DNA of 8,322 nucleotides from Anaerolineae bacterium (GCA_018056405.1 JAGPFT010000100.1:1-8322), one strand, 5' to 3'. Counted from the first letter of the stretch, positions 1 through 5,649 are shown. The notes: generated by a model from the sequence alone, not told the origin. Program-made: numbers and translations.

Positions 1-1
1 C

Positions 2-697
2 ATCTTCGGGGCGCGCATCTCGCTGGCAGTGGCCTTCATCGGCCCGCTGACTAGTCTGGTGGTGGGGACCATCTATGGGATGGTTTCCGGCTACATCGGT
101 GGTCGGACCGACAACATCCTGATGCGGCTGGTGGACGTGATGTATGCCTTCCCTACGCTGCTGCTGATCATTCTGATGATGGTCTTCTTCCGCTCCAGCT
201 TCACCCAGAGCGAGGTTGGGTCACTGGCCTACCGGCTGAACAAGATCGACTCGGCCTTCGGCGGGATGCTGTTCATCTTCATTGGCATCGGCATCACCTC
301 CTGGATGGATACGGCGCGCCTGGCGCGCGGCCAGGTTCTGTCCCTGCGCGAGAAGGAGTTCATTGAGGCGGCGCGATCCATCGGCGTGCGCGATGCGGCG
401 ATCATCTTCCGGCACGTGCTGCCCAACATCATGGGGCCGGTCATCGTCCGCGAGAGCCTGGCCATTCCGGGCTATATCTCGTATGAGGCGTTCCTCAGTT
501 TCATCGGTCTGGGCGTCAACCCGCCCACGCCAAGCTGGGGCAGCATGATTTCCGAGGGATCGCAGGCCATCAAGAGCTACCCGAACCAGGCCATCTTCCC
601 GGCGCTCGCCCTGTTCTTCATGATGTTCGCCTTCAACTTCCTGGGCGACGGGCTGCGCGACGCGCTCGATCCGCGCGCCTCGGAAGCCAATAAGTGA
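2..697 (+). CDS. Dipeptide/oligopeptide ABC transporter permease, DppC/OppC type (5' end missing)
   Basis: Inner-membrane permease subunit of a peptide-type ABC importer. It would pair with a DppB/OppB-like permease, two ATPases and a solute-binding lipoprotein, none of which lie in the window. The reading frame is open from base 2, so 231 C-terminal residues are visible. The codons before the GTG at 29 read IFGARISLAV, a typical DppC stretch, so that GTG is internal and not a start. Visible landmarks are several hydrophobic segments (about residues 10-30, 41-63, 86-101, 197-214), the EAA cytoplasmic loop that contacts the ATPase (EAARSIGVRDAA from about residue 122), and the family's C-terminal signature NFLGDGLRDALDPR near 212-225. 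Between the second and third segments lies a polar loop of about 25 residues that seems longer than in classic DppC. Family assignment is firm. The substrate cannot be read from the sequence. Confidence 0.93.
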   Translation: MFGARISLAVAFIGPLTSLVVGTIYGMVSGYIGGRTDNILMRLVDVMYAFPTLLLIILMMVFFRSSFTQSEVGSLAYRLNKIDSAFGGMLFIFIGIGITSWMDTARLARGQVLSLREKEFIEAARSIGVRDAAIIFRHVLPNIMGPVIVRESLAIPGYISYEAFLSFIGLGVNPPTPSWGSMISEGSQAIKSYPNQAIFPALALFFMMFAFNFLGDGLRDALDPRASEANK

Positions 698-797
698 GCC
701 GTCGCTGACTGACTCCCTGCTGGGGCCGAGTTCCAGCGCGGAATGGGGCCGCCAGCGCTGCGGGCGGGAGACAGATCGCGCGCAAGCTGCCAGCACG
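698..797. other. Short gap between the two permease genes
   Basis: I see no promoter hexamers, no T-tailed terminator and no strong ribosome binding site here. The two genes could be co-transcribed, but the sequence does not show it. Confidence 0.4.
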
Positions 798-1685
798 ATG
801 AGTTCCTGGAAGCTGTTCGCCCACGCGCTTGCCTTTTGGAACGCCTTCGAGAATCCTGTCTTCTTGCTTGAGATCAAGCGCCAGCCTATCTGGTATGGGC
901 TGGCGCGTCGTTTTGCGGCTTTCCCCGCCCTGACGCTGGGCCTGATGGGGGCGCTAAGCCTCGGTTGGGCGCTGGTGGCCCTGTATCTCGGCACGCTGTG
1001 GATATGGCTGCTGCTGGCCCTGCTGCTGCTGGCCGTCATGACCAGCGTTGCCCTGGGGCCGACCGTCGTCGAGGAGCGCGCCAAGCAGCGCTGGGAGGTG
1101 CTGCTGACCATCCCGGACGGCGTGGAGAGCGTGCTGCTGGGCAAGGTGAGCGGGGCGCTGTGGTGGATTCGCTACCTGATCATCGCCCTGACCGCGCTGC
1201 TGCTATTGCTGGCGGCGGGGGTCGGCTTCGTCAGCCTGGTGCTCATCCCTACGGAACTGACGACCCTCGAAGACCTGCCGATCTTTCTGCTGTGCGGGGC
1301 GGCGGTGGTGCTGCCGGTTGCCGGCGCGATTCTCTTCGTCATAGACCGCACGCAGCAATACCTGCTGATGATGGTCGCCGCCCTGGCCGCTAGCACATCG
1401 GCCCATTCTATGCGCGCGGCGTTTGCCACCTCCGCTGCCGCTGTGTTCCTGGCGTGGATCGCCGAATTCACCCTGGCGGGGATTGTGCTGGCGCTGCAAG
1501 CGGGCACTAGCAGGCTGTCGGATGCTTCCTATATGCTGGCCCTGGCAGTGCTGGGGCCGATGGCTGGCTATGTCGTGGACATGACTCTAGCCCAGGCCGT
1601 GCTGTGTATTGCTGGCACGCTGGCGCTGCGCGAAATCCTGATTGGCACTCTGTGGCGCTGGTCGCTGCGGAGGGCACAGCCGTAG
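798..1685 (+). CDS. Polytopic membrane protein, ABC-2-type permease-like
   Basis: A 295-residue, very hydrophobic protein with about six membrane segments (roughly residues 42-64, 66-88, 122-150, 161-182, 187-204, 212-234, with one or two more at 245-278). The N-terminal stretch NPVFLLEIKRQP (19-30) resembles the NP-x-x-x-x-E-x-R start of ABC-2 permeases. The segment VEERAKQRWEVLLTIPDGVESVLLGK (broken at 91-116) resembles the cytoplasmic 'ERE-GTWELL-x-TP-x-x-GK' region of the same family. On that basis it is likely the membrane half of an exporter or of a membrane-remodelling ABC system. No ATPase gene is adjacent, so the partner must be encoded elsewhere or the protein works differently. The ATG at 798 was chosen because it opens directly into the NP motif. 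No clear Shine-Dalgarno sequence precedes it. The membrane-protein call is firm and the ABC-2 call moderate. Confidence 0.8.
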   Translation: MSSWKLFAHALAFWNAFENPVFLLEIKRQPIWYGLARRFAAFPALTLGLMGALSLGWALVALYLGTLWIWLLLALLLLAVMTSVALGPTVVEERAKQRWEVLLTIPDGVESVLLGKVSGALWWIRYLIIALTALLLLLAAGVGFVSLVLIPTELTTLEDLPIFLLCGAAVVLPVAGAILFVIDRTQQYLLMMVAALAASTSAHSMRAAFATSAAAVFLAWIAEFTLAGIVLALQAGTSRLSDASYMLALAVLGPMAGYVVDMTLAQAVLCIAGTLALREILIGTLWRWSLRRAQP

Positions 1686-1695
1686 GGGGCAGCGC

Positions 1696-1787
1696 CTCGA
1701 ACGCGCGATTCTGTTTACCCTCGTCCCTGTCCCGCTGCGCTGACCAGGCGGGGGTAAGGTCAGCGGCGGGCGCGCGGCGGGTTCGAG
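1696..1787. repeat. Nested and competing inverted repeats downstream of the ABC-2-like gene
   Basis: Three perfect arm pairs are visible: CTCGAAC (1696-1702) with GTTCGAG (1781-1787), TTACCC (1715-1720) with GGGTAA (1752-1757), and CGCTGACC (1738-1745) with GGTCAGCG (1758-1765). The second and third pairs cross, so they cannot form together as simple stems. No T-tract follows, so a classic intrinsic terminator is not supported. Confidence 0.45.
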
Positions 1788-1819
1788 ATGATGGCTCTGG
1801 GCAGGCTCCGTCGAAAGCA

Positions 1820-1828
1820 TGGTATAAT
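1820..1828 (+). promoter_or_regulatory. Extended -10 promoter for the WD40 gene
   Basis: TGGTATAAT is a consensus TATAAT (1823-1828) preceded by the TGn extension. An extended -10 can work without a good -35, and indeed no TTGACA-like hexamer sits 16-18 bases upstream. Transcription would start near 1835, leaving a leader of about 87 bases before the ATG at 1922. Confidence 0.6.
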
Positions 1829-1910
1829 GCGGGCAGTCGTAGCCCGGCTGGGTTGCACATCGCGTCAATGTGAGCAGGCGTGCGCACAGGGCGACACGCC
1901 CGTAGATTTG

Positions 1911-1914
1911 GGAG
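1911..1914 (+). promoter_or_regulatory. Ribosome binding site that fixes the WD40 start
   Basis: GGAG lies 7 bases before the ATG at 1922. A small stem GGGCG-ACA-CGCCC (1889-1901) sits just upstream. This site favours 1922 over any in-frame start further upstream. Confidence 0.65.
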
Positions 1915-1921
1915 ACAGAAA

Positions 1922-3382
1922 ATGGTTCCTCATCGCTTGGTGCACGCTGGTATCGTACTCATCGTGCTGATCCTGGCTATCGCGCCGCTGTCAGCATTTG
2001 CCCAGGATGTCCCCAGCGAACGGTTTGTCTCGTCTGCTGGCAACCTGAGCTTCTCCTATCCCTCGGGATGGGTTACGATGGAGGATCAGGGCATGGTCCT
2101 CCTCACCAACGACGAGGCTGCCCTTGAAGAAGATACGGTGCCCCCAGGGGCGGTCGGTGTGCTCGTCCTTGAGCCAACGGCCATTGGCATGGTGGTGTAC
2201 GAATTGCCCGATACGAGTCCGGAGAGTGTGGCGACGGCTGTCGCTGAGTCGATCAGCTTCGGCGGCACCGATATGGGAGTGATCCCTGCGCCGGAGGGAA
2301 TCACTTTAGAGGGGCCTCAGGGGGATCGGCACGCGGCGCGGCTGCTGTTCACCATGGAAGAGAGCGAAGTGCTGGTGGTCGCTGTAGACCTCGGTGAGGG
2401 CAACACTTTGGCGGTGGTTGCTGTCACTACACCCGGCGAAATGGCGCAATTCGAGGCGTCAATCCTGGAGGTCGCCGCGTCGGTCGAGTACGTCCCCGCC
2501 TGGCACTCAGTATGGTATGGGCACGAGGACTGGGTGAACGGCGTGGCCTTCAGCCCGGACGGGGCGCAGGTAGCCTCGGCCAGCGATGACGGGACAGTGC
2601 GCGTGTGGGATGTCGCCAGTGGCGCGGAACTGCTCGCCCTACAACACCCCGACTACGTGAACAGTGTCGCTTACTATCCTGACGGGACAGCGCTCATTTC
2701 GGCGTGTGATGATGGCCTTGTGCGCGTGTGGGATGTGACCACGGGCGTCGAACAGTTGGCTATCGAGGCCCACGATGGCTATGTGTATAGCGTCGCCATC
2801 AGCCCGGACGGCACTCGCTTCGCTTCCAGCAGCAGTGATGCTCTGGCTAAGGTGTGGGATGCCGCCACTGGCGATCCTCTCGCCACGCTTGAGGGACACA
2901 CCTCTACCGTGAGAGGGGTGGCCTTCAGCCCGGACGGGACGCTGATCGCCACCGCCGGCGATGACTCCAGCGCGCGCTTGTGGGACGCAGCGACCGGGGC
3001 GGAACTGCTCGCCATCGAGCACCCGGACTATGTAAGCTCAGTGGCCTTCAGCCCGGACGGGACGCTGCTCGTCACCGGCAGTGACGACGGCATGGTGCGC
3101 CTGTGGAAGGTGGCTTCTGGGGAAGCCGTCGCCGAGCTATCTGGGCATACGGACTACGTTAATACGGTGGCTTTCAGCCCGGACGGGACGATGATCGCCT
3201 CTGGCAGCGACGACTCGACGGTGCGTGTGTGGCAGTCCGGCGCTGATGGCCTGTTCACCGAACTGGCGGTGCTGACCGGCCATACGGATTGGGTCAATGG
3301 GGTCGCCTTCAGCCCGGACGGAACGCTGATCGCTTCCGGCTCGGACGACGGCACTGTGTTCCTCTGGGACGTGCCGCGCTAG
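1922..3382 (+). CDS. Exported seven-bladed WD40 beta-propeller protein
   Basis: A 486-residue protein. Residues 1-27 form a signal peptide: basic start, hydrophobic core IVLIVLILAIAPL, and a probable cleavage after AFA before Q28. Residues about 30-195 form a separate domain beginning with a 'LSFSYPSGW' motif that recalls PsbP/LpqN-like extracytoplasmic domains. I regard that as a weak resemblance. Residues 199-486 hold seven WD40 repeats, at about 199-230, 241-271, 283-313, 324-355, 367-396, 408-438 and 453-483. Each has the VAFSPDG strand, an SDDG turn and a closing VWD/LWD. Seven blades close a complete propeller. Blades 2 and 5 start with HPDYV and blade 3 with AHDGYV in place of the usual GH. 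The likely role is an extracytoplasmic protein-binding scaffold, with partner unknown. The ATG at 1922 was chosen because it has a good ribosome binding site and starts directly at the signal peptide. An in-frame start at 1880 would add 14 polar residues in front of the signal peptide. Confidence 0.9.
   Translation: MVPHRLVHAGIVLIVLILAIAPLSAFAQDVPSERFVSSAGNLSFSYPSGWVTMEDQGMVLLTNDEAALEEDTVPPGAVGVLVLEPTAIGMVVYELPDTSPESVATAVAESISFGGTDMGVIPAPEGITLEGPQGDRHAARLLFTMEESEVLVVAVDLGEGNTLAVVAVTTPGEMAQFEASILEVAASVEYVPAWHSVWYGHEDWVNGVAFSPDGAQVASASDDGTVRVWDVASGAELLALQHPDYVNSVAYYPDGTALISACDDGLVRVWDVTTGVEQLAIEAHDGYVYSVAISPDGTRFASSSSDALAKVWDAATGDPLATLEGHTSTVRGVAFSPDGTLIATAGDDSSARLWDAATGAELLAIEHPDYVSSVAFSPDGTLLVTGSDDGMVRLWKVASGEAVAELSGHTDYVNTVAFSPDGTMIASGSDDSTVRVWQSGADGLFTELAVLTGHTDWVNGVAFSPDGTLIASGSDDGTVFLWDVPR
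2543..3337 (+). repeat. Near-identical DNA repeats encoding WD40 blades
   Basis: The stretch encoding VAFSPDG is almost unchanged at DNA level in five blades. It starts at 2543, 2918, 3041, 3167 and 3302, and TTCAGCCCGGACGG is invariant in all five. A second repeat, GCGGAACTGCTCGCC, occurs near 2625 and 2999 at the junctions of blades 1-2 and 4-5. GTGCGCGTGTGGGATGT recurs near 2598 and 2719. Shared synonymous codons point to recent internal duplication or gene conversion. Confidence 0.75.
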
Positions 3383-3417
3383 GCAGGCAAGTTGGGGAAC
3401 GGAGGCGCTGCGCCCGC

Positions 3418-3535
3418 ACGCCTCTCCCCCTCAGTCCCCCTCTCCAGCCGAGCTAGAGAGGGGGACTTTAGCCGGCTGGCACAGCACTCTCCCCTTCCCC
3501 TAGCTTGGCTGGGGGAAGGGGCCGGGGGATAGGGG
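3418..3535 (+). repeat. Composite two-hairpin repeat, copy 1
   Basis: The first hairpin has perfect 12-base arms, AGTCCCCCTCTC (3433-3444) and GAGAGGGGGACT (3456-3467). The second has 14-base arms with one wobble pair, CCCCTTCCCCTAGC (3491-3504) and GCTGGGGGAAGGGG (3508-3521), around a TTG loop. The same lead-in (ACGCCTC), hairpin order, short GGC-containing spacer and tail (CCGGGGGAT) recur at 8216-8322. The first stem is followed by only TTTA, so termination is possible but not well supported. Confidence 0.8.
3511..3535 (+). other. G-quadruplex motif overlapping the repeat's 3' arm
   Basis: Four G runs of 5, 4, 5 and 4 bases are separated by AA, CC and ATA. This is a textbook tight-loop G4 pattern on the + strand. 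Its first two runs are also the 3' arm of the second hairpin, so hairpin and quadruplex would compete. Confidence 0.6.
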
Positions 3536-3543
3536 CGTTCTTA

Positions 3544-3578
3544 AGACTGCCGAAGTTTCCGAAAAACTTCGGCAGTCT
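3544..3578. repeat. Perfect 15-bp hairpin upstream of rsmH
   Basis: AGACTGCCGAAGTTT (3544-3558) pairs without mismatch with AAACTTCGGCAGTCT (3564-3578) around the loop CCGAA. No T-tract lies on either side, so it does not look like a standard intrinsic terminator. It ends 79 bases before the rsmH start and lies just upstream of the candidate rsmH promoter. It could be a protein-binding palindrome, a REP-like element or a Rho-assisted transcript end for the WD40 gene. Confidence 0.75.
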
Positions 3579-3591
3579 CCGTGCTACGTTC

Positions 3592-3620
3592 TTGCCGCCG
3601 TCCGCCAGGTCGTCTACACT
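3592..3620 (+). promoter_or_regulatory. Candidate rsmH promoter
   Basis: TTGCCG (3592-3597) and TACACT (3615-3620) are separated by exactly 17 bases. Each matches four of six consensus positions. The predicted transcript would start near 3627, leaving about 30 bases before the GTG start. Confidence 0.4.
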
Positions 3621-3656
3621 CGTGCTCATCGTCCCTGGCGGTGATGGCAGACAGCC

Positions 3657-4643
3657 GTGACCCACCCCAGTGCTCCCCACCTTCCCGTGCTGTTGGAGGC
3701 CGTGCTCGCCGCGCTGCGCGTCGCCGAGCGCCCGGCAGGGCGCTTCGTGGATGGCACTGTTGGCGCGGGCGGGCACGCCGCGGCGATCCTGGTTGCTGCG
3801 CCGGACGCTCGCCTGCTGGGGCTGGATCGTGATCCGGCGGCGCTGGCCCTGGCGCGCGCGCGGCTGGCTTCCTTTGAGGGGCGCGTGACGCTGCGCCACG
3901 CCAGCTACGAGCAGATCGGCGCGCTGGTTCCGGCCTGGCTGGAAAAGGTGGGCAGCGCGGGGCAGGGCGTGGATGGGATTCTGCTCGACCTCGGCCTGTC
4001 TTCGATGCAGGTGGACGACCCGGCGCGCGGCTTCGCCTTCATGAGCGAGGGGCCGCTCGACATGCGCTTCGACCCCTCCGGGGGCGGGCTGACTGCCGCC
4101 GATCTCGTTAACACGTGGGACGCCGAGGCGCTGGCCGAAGTCCTGTTCCGCTATGGCGAAGAGCGCAACGCCCGGCGCATTGCCCGCGCCATCGTCGCTG
4201 CGCGCCCGCTGAACAGCACCCGACAGCTTGCCGAGGTGGTGGCCGGGGCGCAGCGCGGCCCGCGCGAAAAGATCCACCCGGCGACGCGCACCTTTCAGGC
4301 GTTGCGCATCGCTGTTAATGACGAGTTGGGCGCGGTCGAGCGCGCCTTGCCGGTCGCCATTGACCTGCTGCGCCCCGGCGGGCGGCTGGCCGTGATCAGC
4401 TTCCACAGCCTGGAAGATCGCATCGTCAAGCAGACGTTCAAGACCGAGGCAACCGACTGCCTGTGCCCGCCGCGTCAGCCGGTCTGTACCTGCGGGCATG
4501 TGGCGCGCGTCCGGCTGGTGACACGCAAGCCGCTGCGCCCCGCCGATGAGGAGATCGCCGCCAACCCGCGCAGCCGTAGCGCCCGCCTGCGTGTTGTGGA
4601 GCGACTCGAAGGGGCGTCCGCACTGAGGGGTGAGAGACTGTGA
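3657..4643 (+). CDS. rsmH: 16S rRNA (cytosine-1402-N4) methyltransferase RsmH (MraW)
   Basis: RsmH transfers a methyl group from S-adenosylmethionine to N4 of C1402 in the decoding centre of 16S rRNA, in the cytoplasm. The 328-residue length is normal for the family. Family motifs run in order: LPVLLEAVLAAL at the start (9-20), the SAM-binding loop DGTVGAGGHA (32-41), LDRDP (56-60), LLDLGLSSMQVD (109-120), RGFAF...GPLDMRFD (124-139), HPATRTFQALRIAVNDEL (207-224), ISFHSLEDRIVK (247-258) and NPRSRSARLR (303-312). Four cysteines in CLCPPRQPVCTCGH (268-281) form a possible metal-binding knuckle, as in many family members. The GTG at 3657 is the chosen start because the protein begins right at the conserved N-terminus. 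A GGTGAT element (3640-3645) could pair with 16S rRNA, though 11 bases away is rather far. The gene heads the division cluster here. The usual upstream mraZ is absent. Confidence 0.97.
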   Translation: MTHPSAPHLPVLLEAVLAALRVAERPAGRFVDGTVGAGGHAAAILVAAPDARLLGLDRDPAALALARARLASFEGRVTLRHASYEQIGALVPAWLEKVGSAGQGVDGILLDLGLSSMQVDDPARGFAFMSEGPLDMRFDPSGGGLTAADLVNTWDAEALAEVLFRYGEERNARRIARAIVAARPLNSTRQLAEVVAGAQRGPREKIHPATRTFQALRIAVNDELGAVERALPVAIDLLRPGGRLAVISFHSLEDRIVKQTFKTEATDCLCPPRQPVCTCGHVARVRLVTRKPLRPADEEIAANPRSRSARLRVVERLEGASALRGERL

Positions 4644-4666
4644 ATCGCAGAGACGCAGAGGCATTG

Positions 4667-4753
4667 ACCTCACCCCTAGTACACTCGGCTTGCCCCCTCT
4701 CCATGCCTGGAGAGGGGGCAGCGAGGCGCGCCAACGCCGAGCGGGGGTGAGGT
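4667..4753. repeat. Long palindromic repeat, copy 1 (rsmH-ftsL spacer)
   Basis: Outer arms ACCTCACCCC (4667-4676) and GGGGTGAGGT (4744-4753) pair perfectly. Middle arms are CTCGGC (4684-4689) and GCCGAG (4736-4741). The inner hairpin TGCCCCCTCTCCA (4691-4703) with TGGAGAGGGGGCA (4708-4720) is also perfect. The right half carries GCGAGGCGCGCCA. The same architecture and sequence recur at 8007-8106. No flanking target-site duplication or coding capacity is visible. Confidence 0.8.
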
Positions 4754-4838
4754 AAATCAGGGCGCGGCACACTACTTGACACGTTTTGCACACCCCCCCG
4801 GCCCGACGACGGCGACAGCCTGGCAAAGGGGTTTGGAG

Positions 4839-4844
4839 TATAAT
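4839..4844 (+). promoter_or_regulatory. Candidate ftsL promoter (-10)
   Basis: A perfect TATAAT lies 54 bases before the ftsL ATG. No good -35 lies 16-18 bases upstream and no TGn extension is present, so the call rests on the -10 and its position. The transcript would start near 4851, at the hairpin described next. Confidence 0.45.
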
Positions 4845-4849
4845 CAATC

Positions 4850-4887
4850 TGCGGCCCAGTCCAGACGACGCGCCAGCCAGGGCCGCA
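4850..4887 (+). promoter_or_regulatory. Stem at the predicted 5' end of the ftsL transcript
   Basis: TGCGGCCC (4850-4857) pairs perfectly with GGGCCGCA (4880-4887) around a 22-base loop. If transcription starts near 4851, the stem sits at the extreme 5' end and closes three bases before the ribosome binding site GGAGA (4891-4895). It could stabilise the message or modulate translation. Confidence 0.4.
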
Positions 4888-4898
4888 CACGGAGAAAG

Positions 4899-5378
4899 AT
4901 GAGCAGCGACGAGTCTCGCTTCCGGGCCAGGCCGCACACCGTGCAGCAGCCCTGGCGCAACCAACGGCAATTCGTGGCCACGCTGGGCCTGATCGGGGTC
5001 ATTGGCCTGATCATTGCCGCGTTGTACCTGTTCCAGACCTCGCGCAGCACGATTTCGGCGCGCGAGCTGGCCGAGATGAACGATTACCGCGCCCGGCTGG
5101 AGCGCGACAACGAGCGCGTGCGCGCTGAGATCGCCAACTTGCAGAGCCTGCCCCGCGTCATGACGCGGGCGGCGGAGATGGGCTTTCGCCCGGCGAACCC
5201 GGACGAAATCCAGTATATCATCGTGGACGGGTACCGCTACGACCGGCCCATCGTCACGCCAACGCCATCGCCTACCGCGCAGACGGCGGAGCAAATTTAC
5301 GATGAGACGCTGGGTGGCTGGCTGCGCAAGCAGTGGGATACCCTGAAGCGACAGCTAGACTCATGGCGCAGCGGCTAG
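4899..5378 (+). CDS. ftsL: FtsL-like divisome protein
   Basis: A 159-residue bitopic membrane protein. FtsL binds FtsB/DivIC-type partners and helps activate the FtsW-FtsI septal synthase. Visible layout: a polar, basic cytoplasmic tail (1-25), one transmembrane helix (about 26-45, LGLIGVIGLIIAALYLF), and a charged coiled-coil-like helix (about 52-84, rich in E, R and L). Then comes the FtsL/DivIC-style end 'LPRVMTRAAEMGFRPANPDEIQYI' (split at 84-107). Beyond it is an unusual tail: a TPTPSPTAQT linker (120-129) and a tryptophan-containing amphipathic end (140-158). E. coli FtsL is 121 residues, so the tail is extra. The ATG at 4899 has GGAGA three bases upstream. Sequence identity in this family is low, so the name rests on topology and on position between rsmH and ftsI. 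A FtsB-like relative is the alternative. Confidence 0.8.
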   Translation: MSSDESRFRARPHTVQQPWRNQRQFVATLGLIGVIGLIIAALYLFQTSRSTISARELAEMNDYRARLERDNERVRAEIANLQSLPRVMTRAAEMGFRPANPDEIQYIIVDGYRYDRPIVTPTPSPTAQTAEQIYDETLGGWLRKQWDTLKRQLDSWRSG

Positions 5379-5417
5379 TACATCAGAGCGGAAATAGGGG
5401 CGCGGTTTGGCCTGTGA

Positions 5418-5462
5418 CCCCTCTCCTCCCGGCCCCCTTTCCCCGCAAGTGGAGAAAGGGGG
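5418..5462. repeat. Hairpin with C-rich quadruplex-type left half
   Basis: CCCCCTTTC (5433-5441) pairs with GAAAGGGGG (5454-5462), with two further inner C-G pairs after one mismatch. C runs at 5418-5421, 5428-5430, 5433-5437 and 5441-5444 give a G4-type pattern on the minus strand. Confidence 0.55.
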
Positions 5463-5474
5463 AGCAGACTTACT

Positions 5475-5489
5475 TCCGAAGTCTTCGGA
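5475..5489. repeat. Small CCGAAG/CTTCGG palindrome
   Basis: TCCGAAG (5475-5481) and CTTCGGA (5483-5489) flank a single T. The preceding AGACTT (5466-5471) could alternatively pair with AAGTCT (5479-5484). The core CCGAAG...CTTCGG is shared with the larger hairpin at 3544-3578. Confidence 0.5.
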
Positions 5490-5498
5490 GGCAGAAGG

Positions 5499-5521
5499 CC
5501 CCTCCCCCTGGCCCCCTCCCC
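5499..5521 (-). other. G-quadruplex motif on the minus strand
   Basis: C runs of 4, 5, 5 and 4 bases are separated by T, TGG and T on the + strand. The minus strand, which is the template for ftsI transcription, therefore has four tight G runs. The last two runs are also the 5' arm of the next hairpin. Confidence 0.55.
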
Positions 5522-5540
5522 GGCAGAGCCGGAGAGGGGG
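5512..5540. repeat. CCCCCTC...GAGGGGG hairpin with GGC-AGA-GCC tip
   Basis: CCCCCTC (5512-5518) pairs with GAGGGGG (5534-5540). After one mismatch the stem continues as CCGGC (5520-5524) with GCCGG (5528-5532) around an AGA loop. The same tip occurs in the hairpin at 8234-8260. The 17-base right side CCGGAGAGGGGGAAGCG (5529-5545) recurs at 8060-8076 in a different element. Confidence 0.7.
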
Positions 5541-5573
5541 AAGCGCCGCACCAGCCGATCAAAGTCCCCCTCT

Positions 5574-5607
5574 CTAAGTCCCTCCCTGCTGGCGGGGAGG
5601 GATTTAG
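5574..5607. repeat. 15-bp hairpin before ftsI
   Basis: CTAAGTCCCTCCCTG (5574-5588) pairs with CGGGGAGGGATTTAG (5593-5607) using two G-T wobbles, around the loop CTGG. No T-tract follows. Confidence 0.65.
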
Positions 5608-5614
5608 GGCGGGG
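5594..5614 (+). other. G-quadruplex motif upstream of ftsI
   Basis: G runs of 4, 3, 3 and 4 bases (5594-5597, 5599-5601, 5607-5609, 5611-5614) have loops A, ATTTA and C. The motif overlaps the right arm of the preceding hairpin. Confidence 0.5.
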
Positions 5615-5633
5615 TCAACCATCGAATAGCCAC

Positions 5634-5649
5634 TGGTGGACTTCCACCA
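5634..5649. promoter_or_regulatory. Short palindrome, possible operator, upstream of ftsI
   Basis: TGGTGGA (5634-5640) and TCCACCA (5643-5649) are perfect inverted arms with CT between them, 39 bases before the ftsI ATG. It is a site or mini-hairpin of unknown meaning. It does not match the TGGG direct repeats bound by MraZ. Confidence 0.35.

Noticed and set aside
29..31. GTG at 29 as the start of the first permease
   Set aside because: The upstream codons to base 2 encode conserved DppC sequence in the same frame, so the gene simply runs in from outside the window.
221..1144. Minus-strand open frame opposite the two permease genes
   Set aside because: It overlaps both clear + strand membrane proteins and shows no recognisable motif. 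It is a GC-driven shadow frame.
3433..3470. Intrinsic terminator for the WD40 gene
   Set aside because: The stem is strong but only TTTA follows it. The element also recurs at 8216-8322 as part of a larger repeat, so repeat is the better call.
4776..4781. Perfect TTGACA -35 hexamer before ftsL
   Set aside because: No -10-like hexamer lies 16-18 bases downstream, and the nearby TATAAT at 4839 is far too distant to pair with it.
3468..5294. Long minus-strand open frame (608 codons) opposite rsmH and ftsL
   Set aside because: The + strand proteins here match RsmH and FtsL clearly. The antisense product is low-complexity Arg/Gly/Ala-rich sequence typical of GC-rich shadow frames, and it runs through the palindromic repeats.
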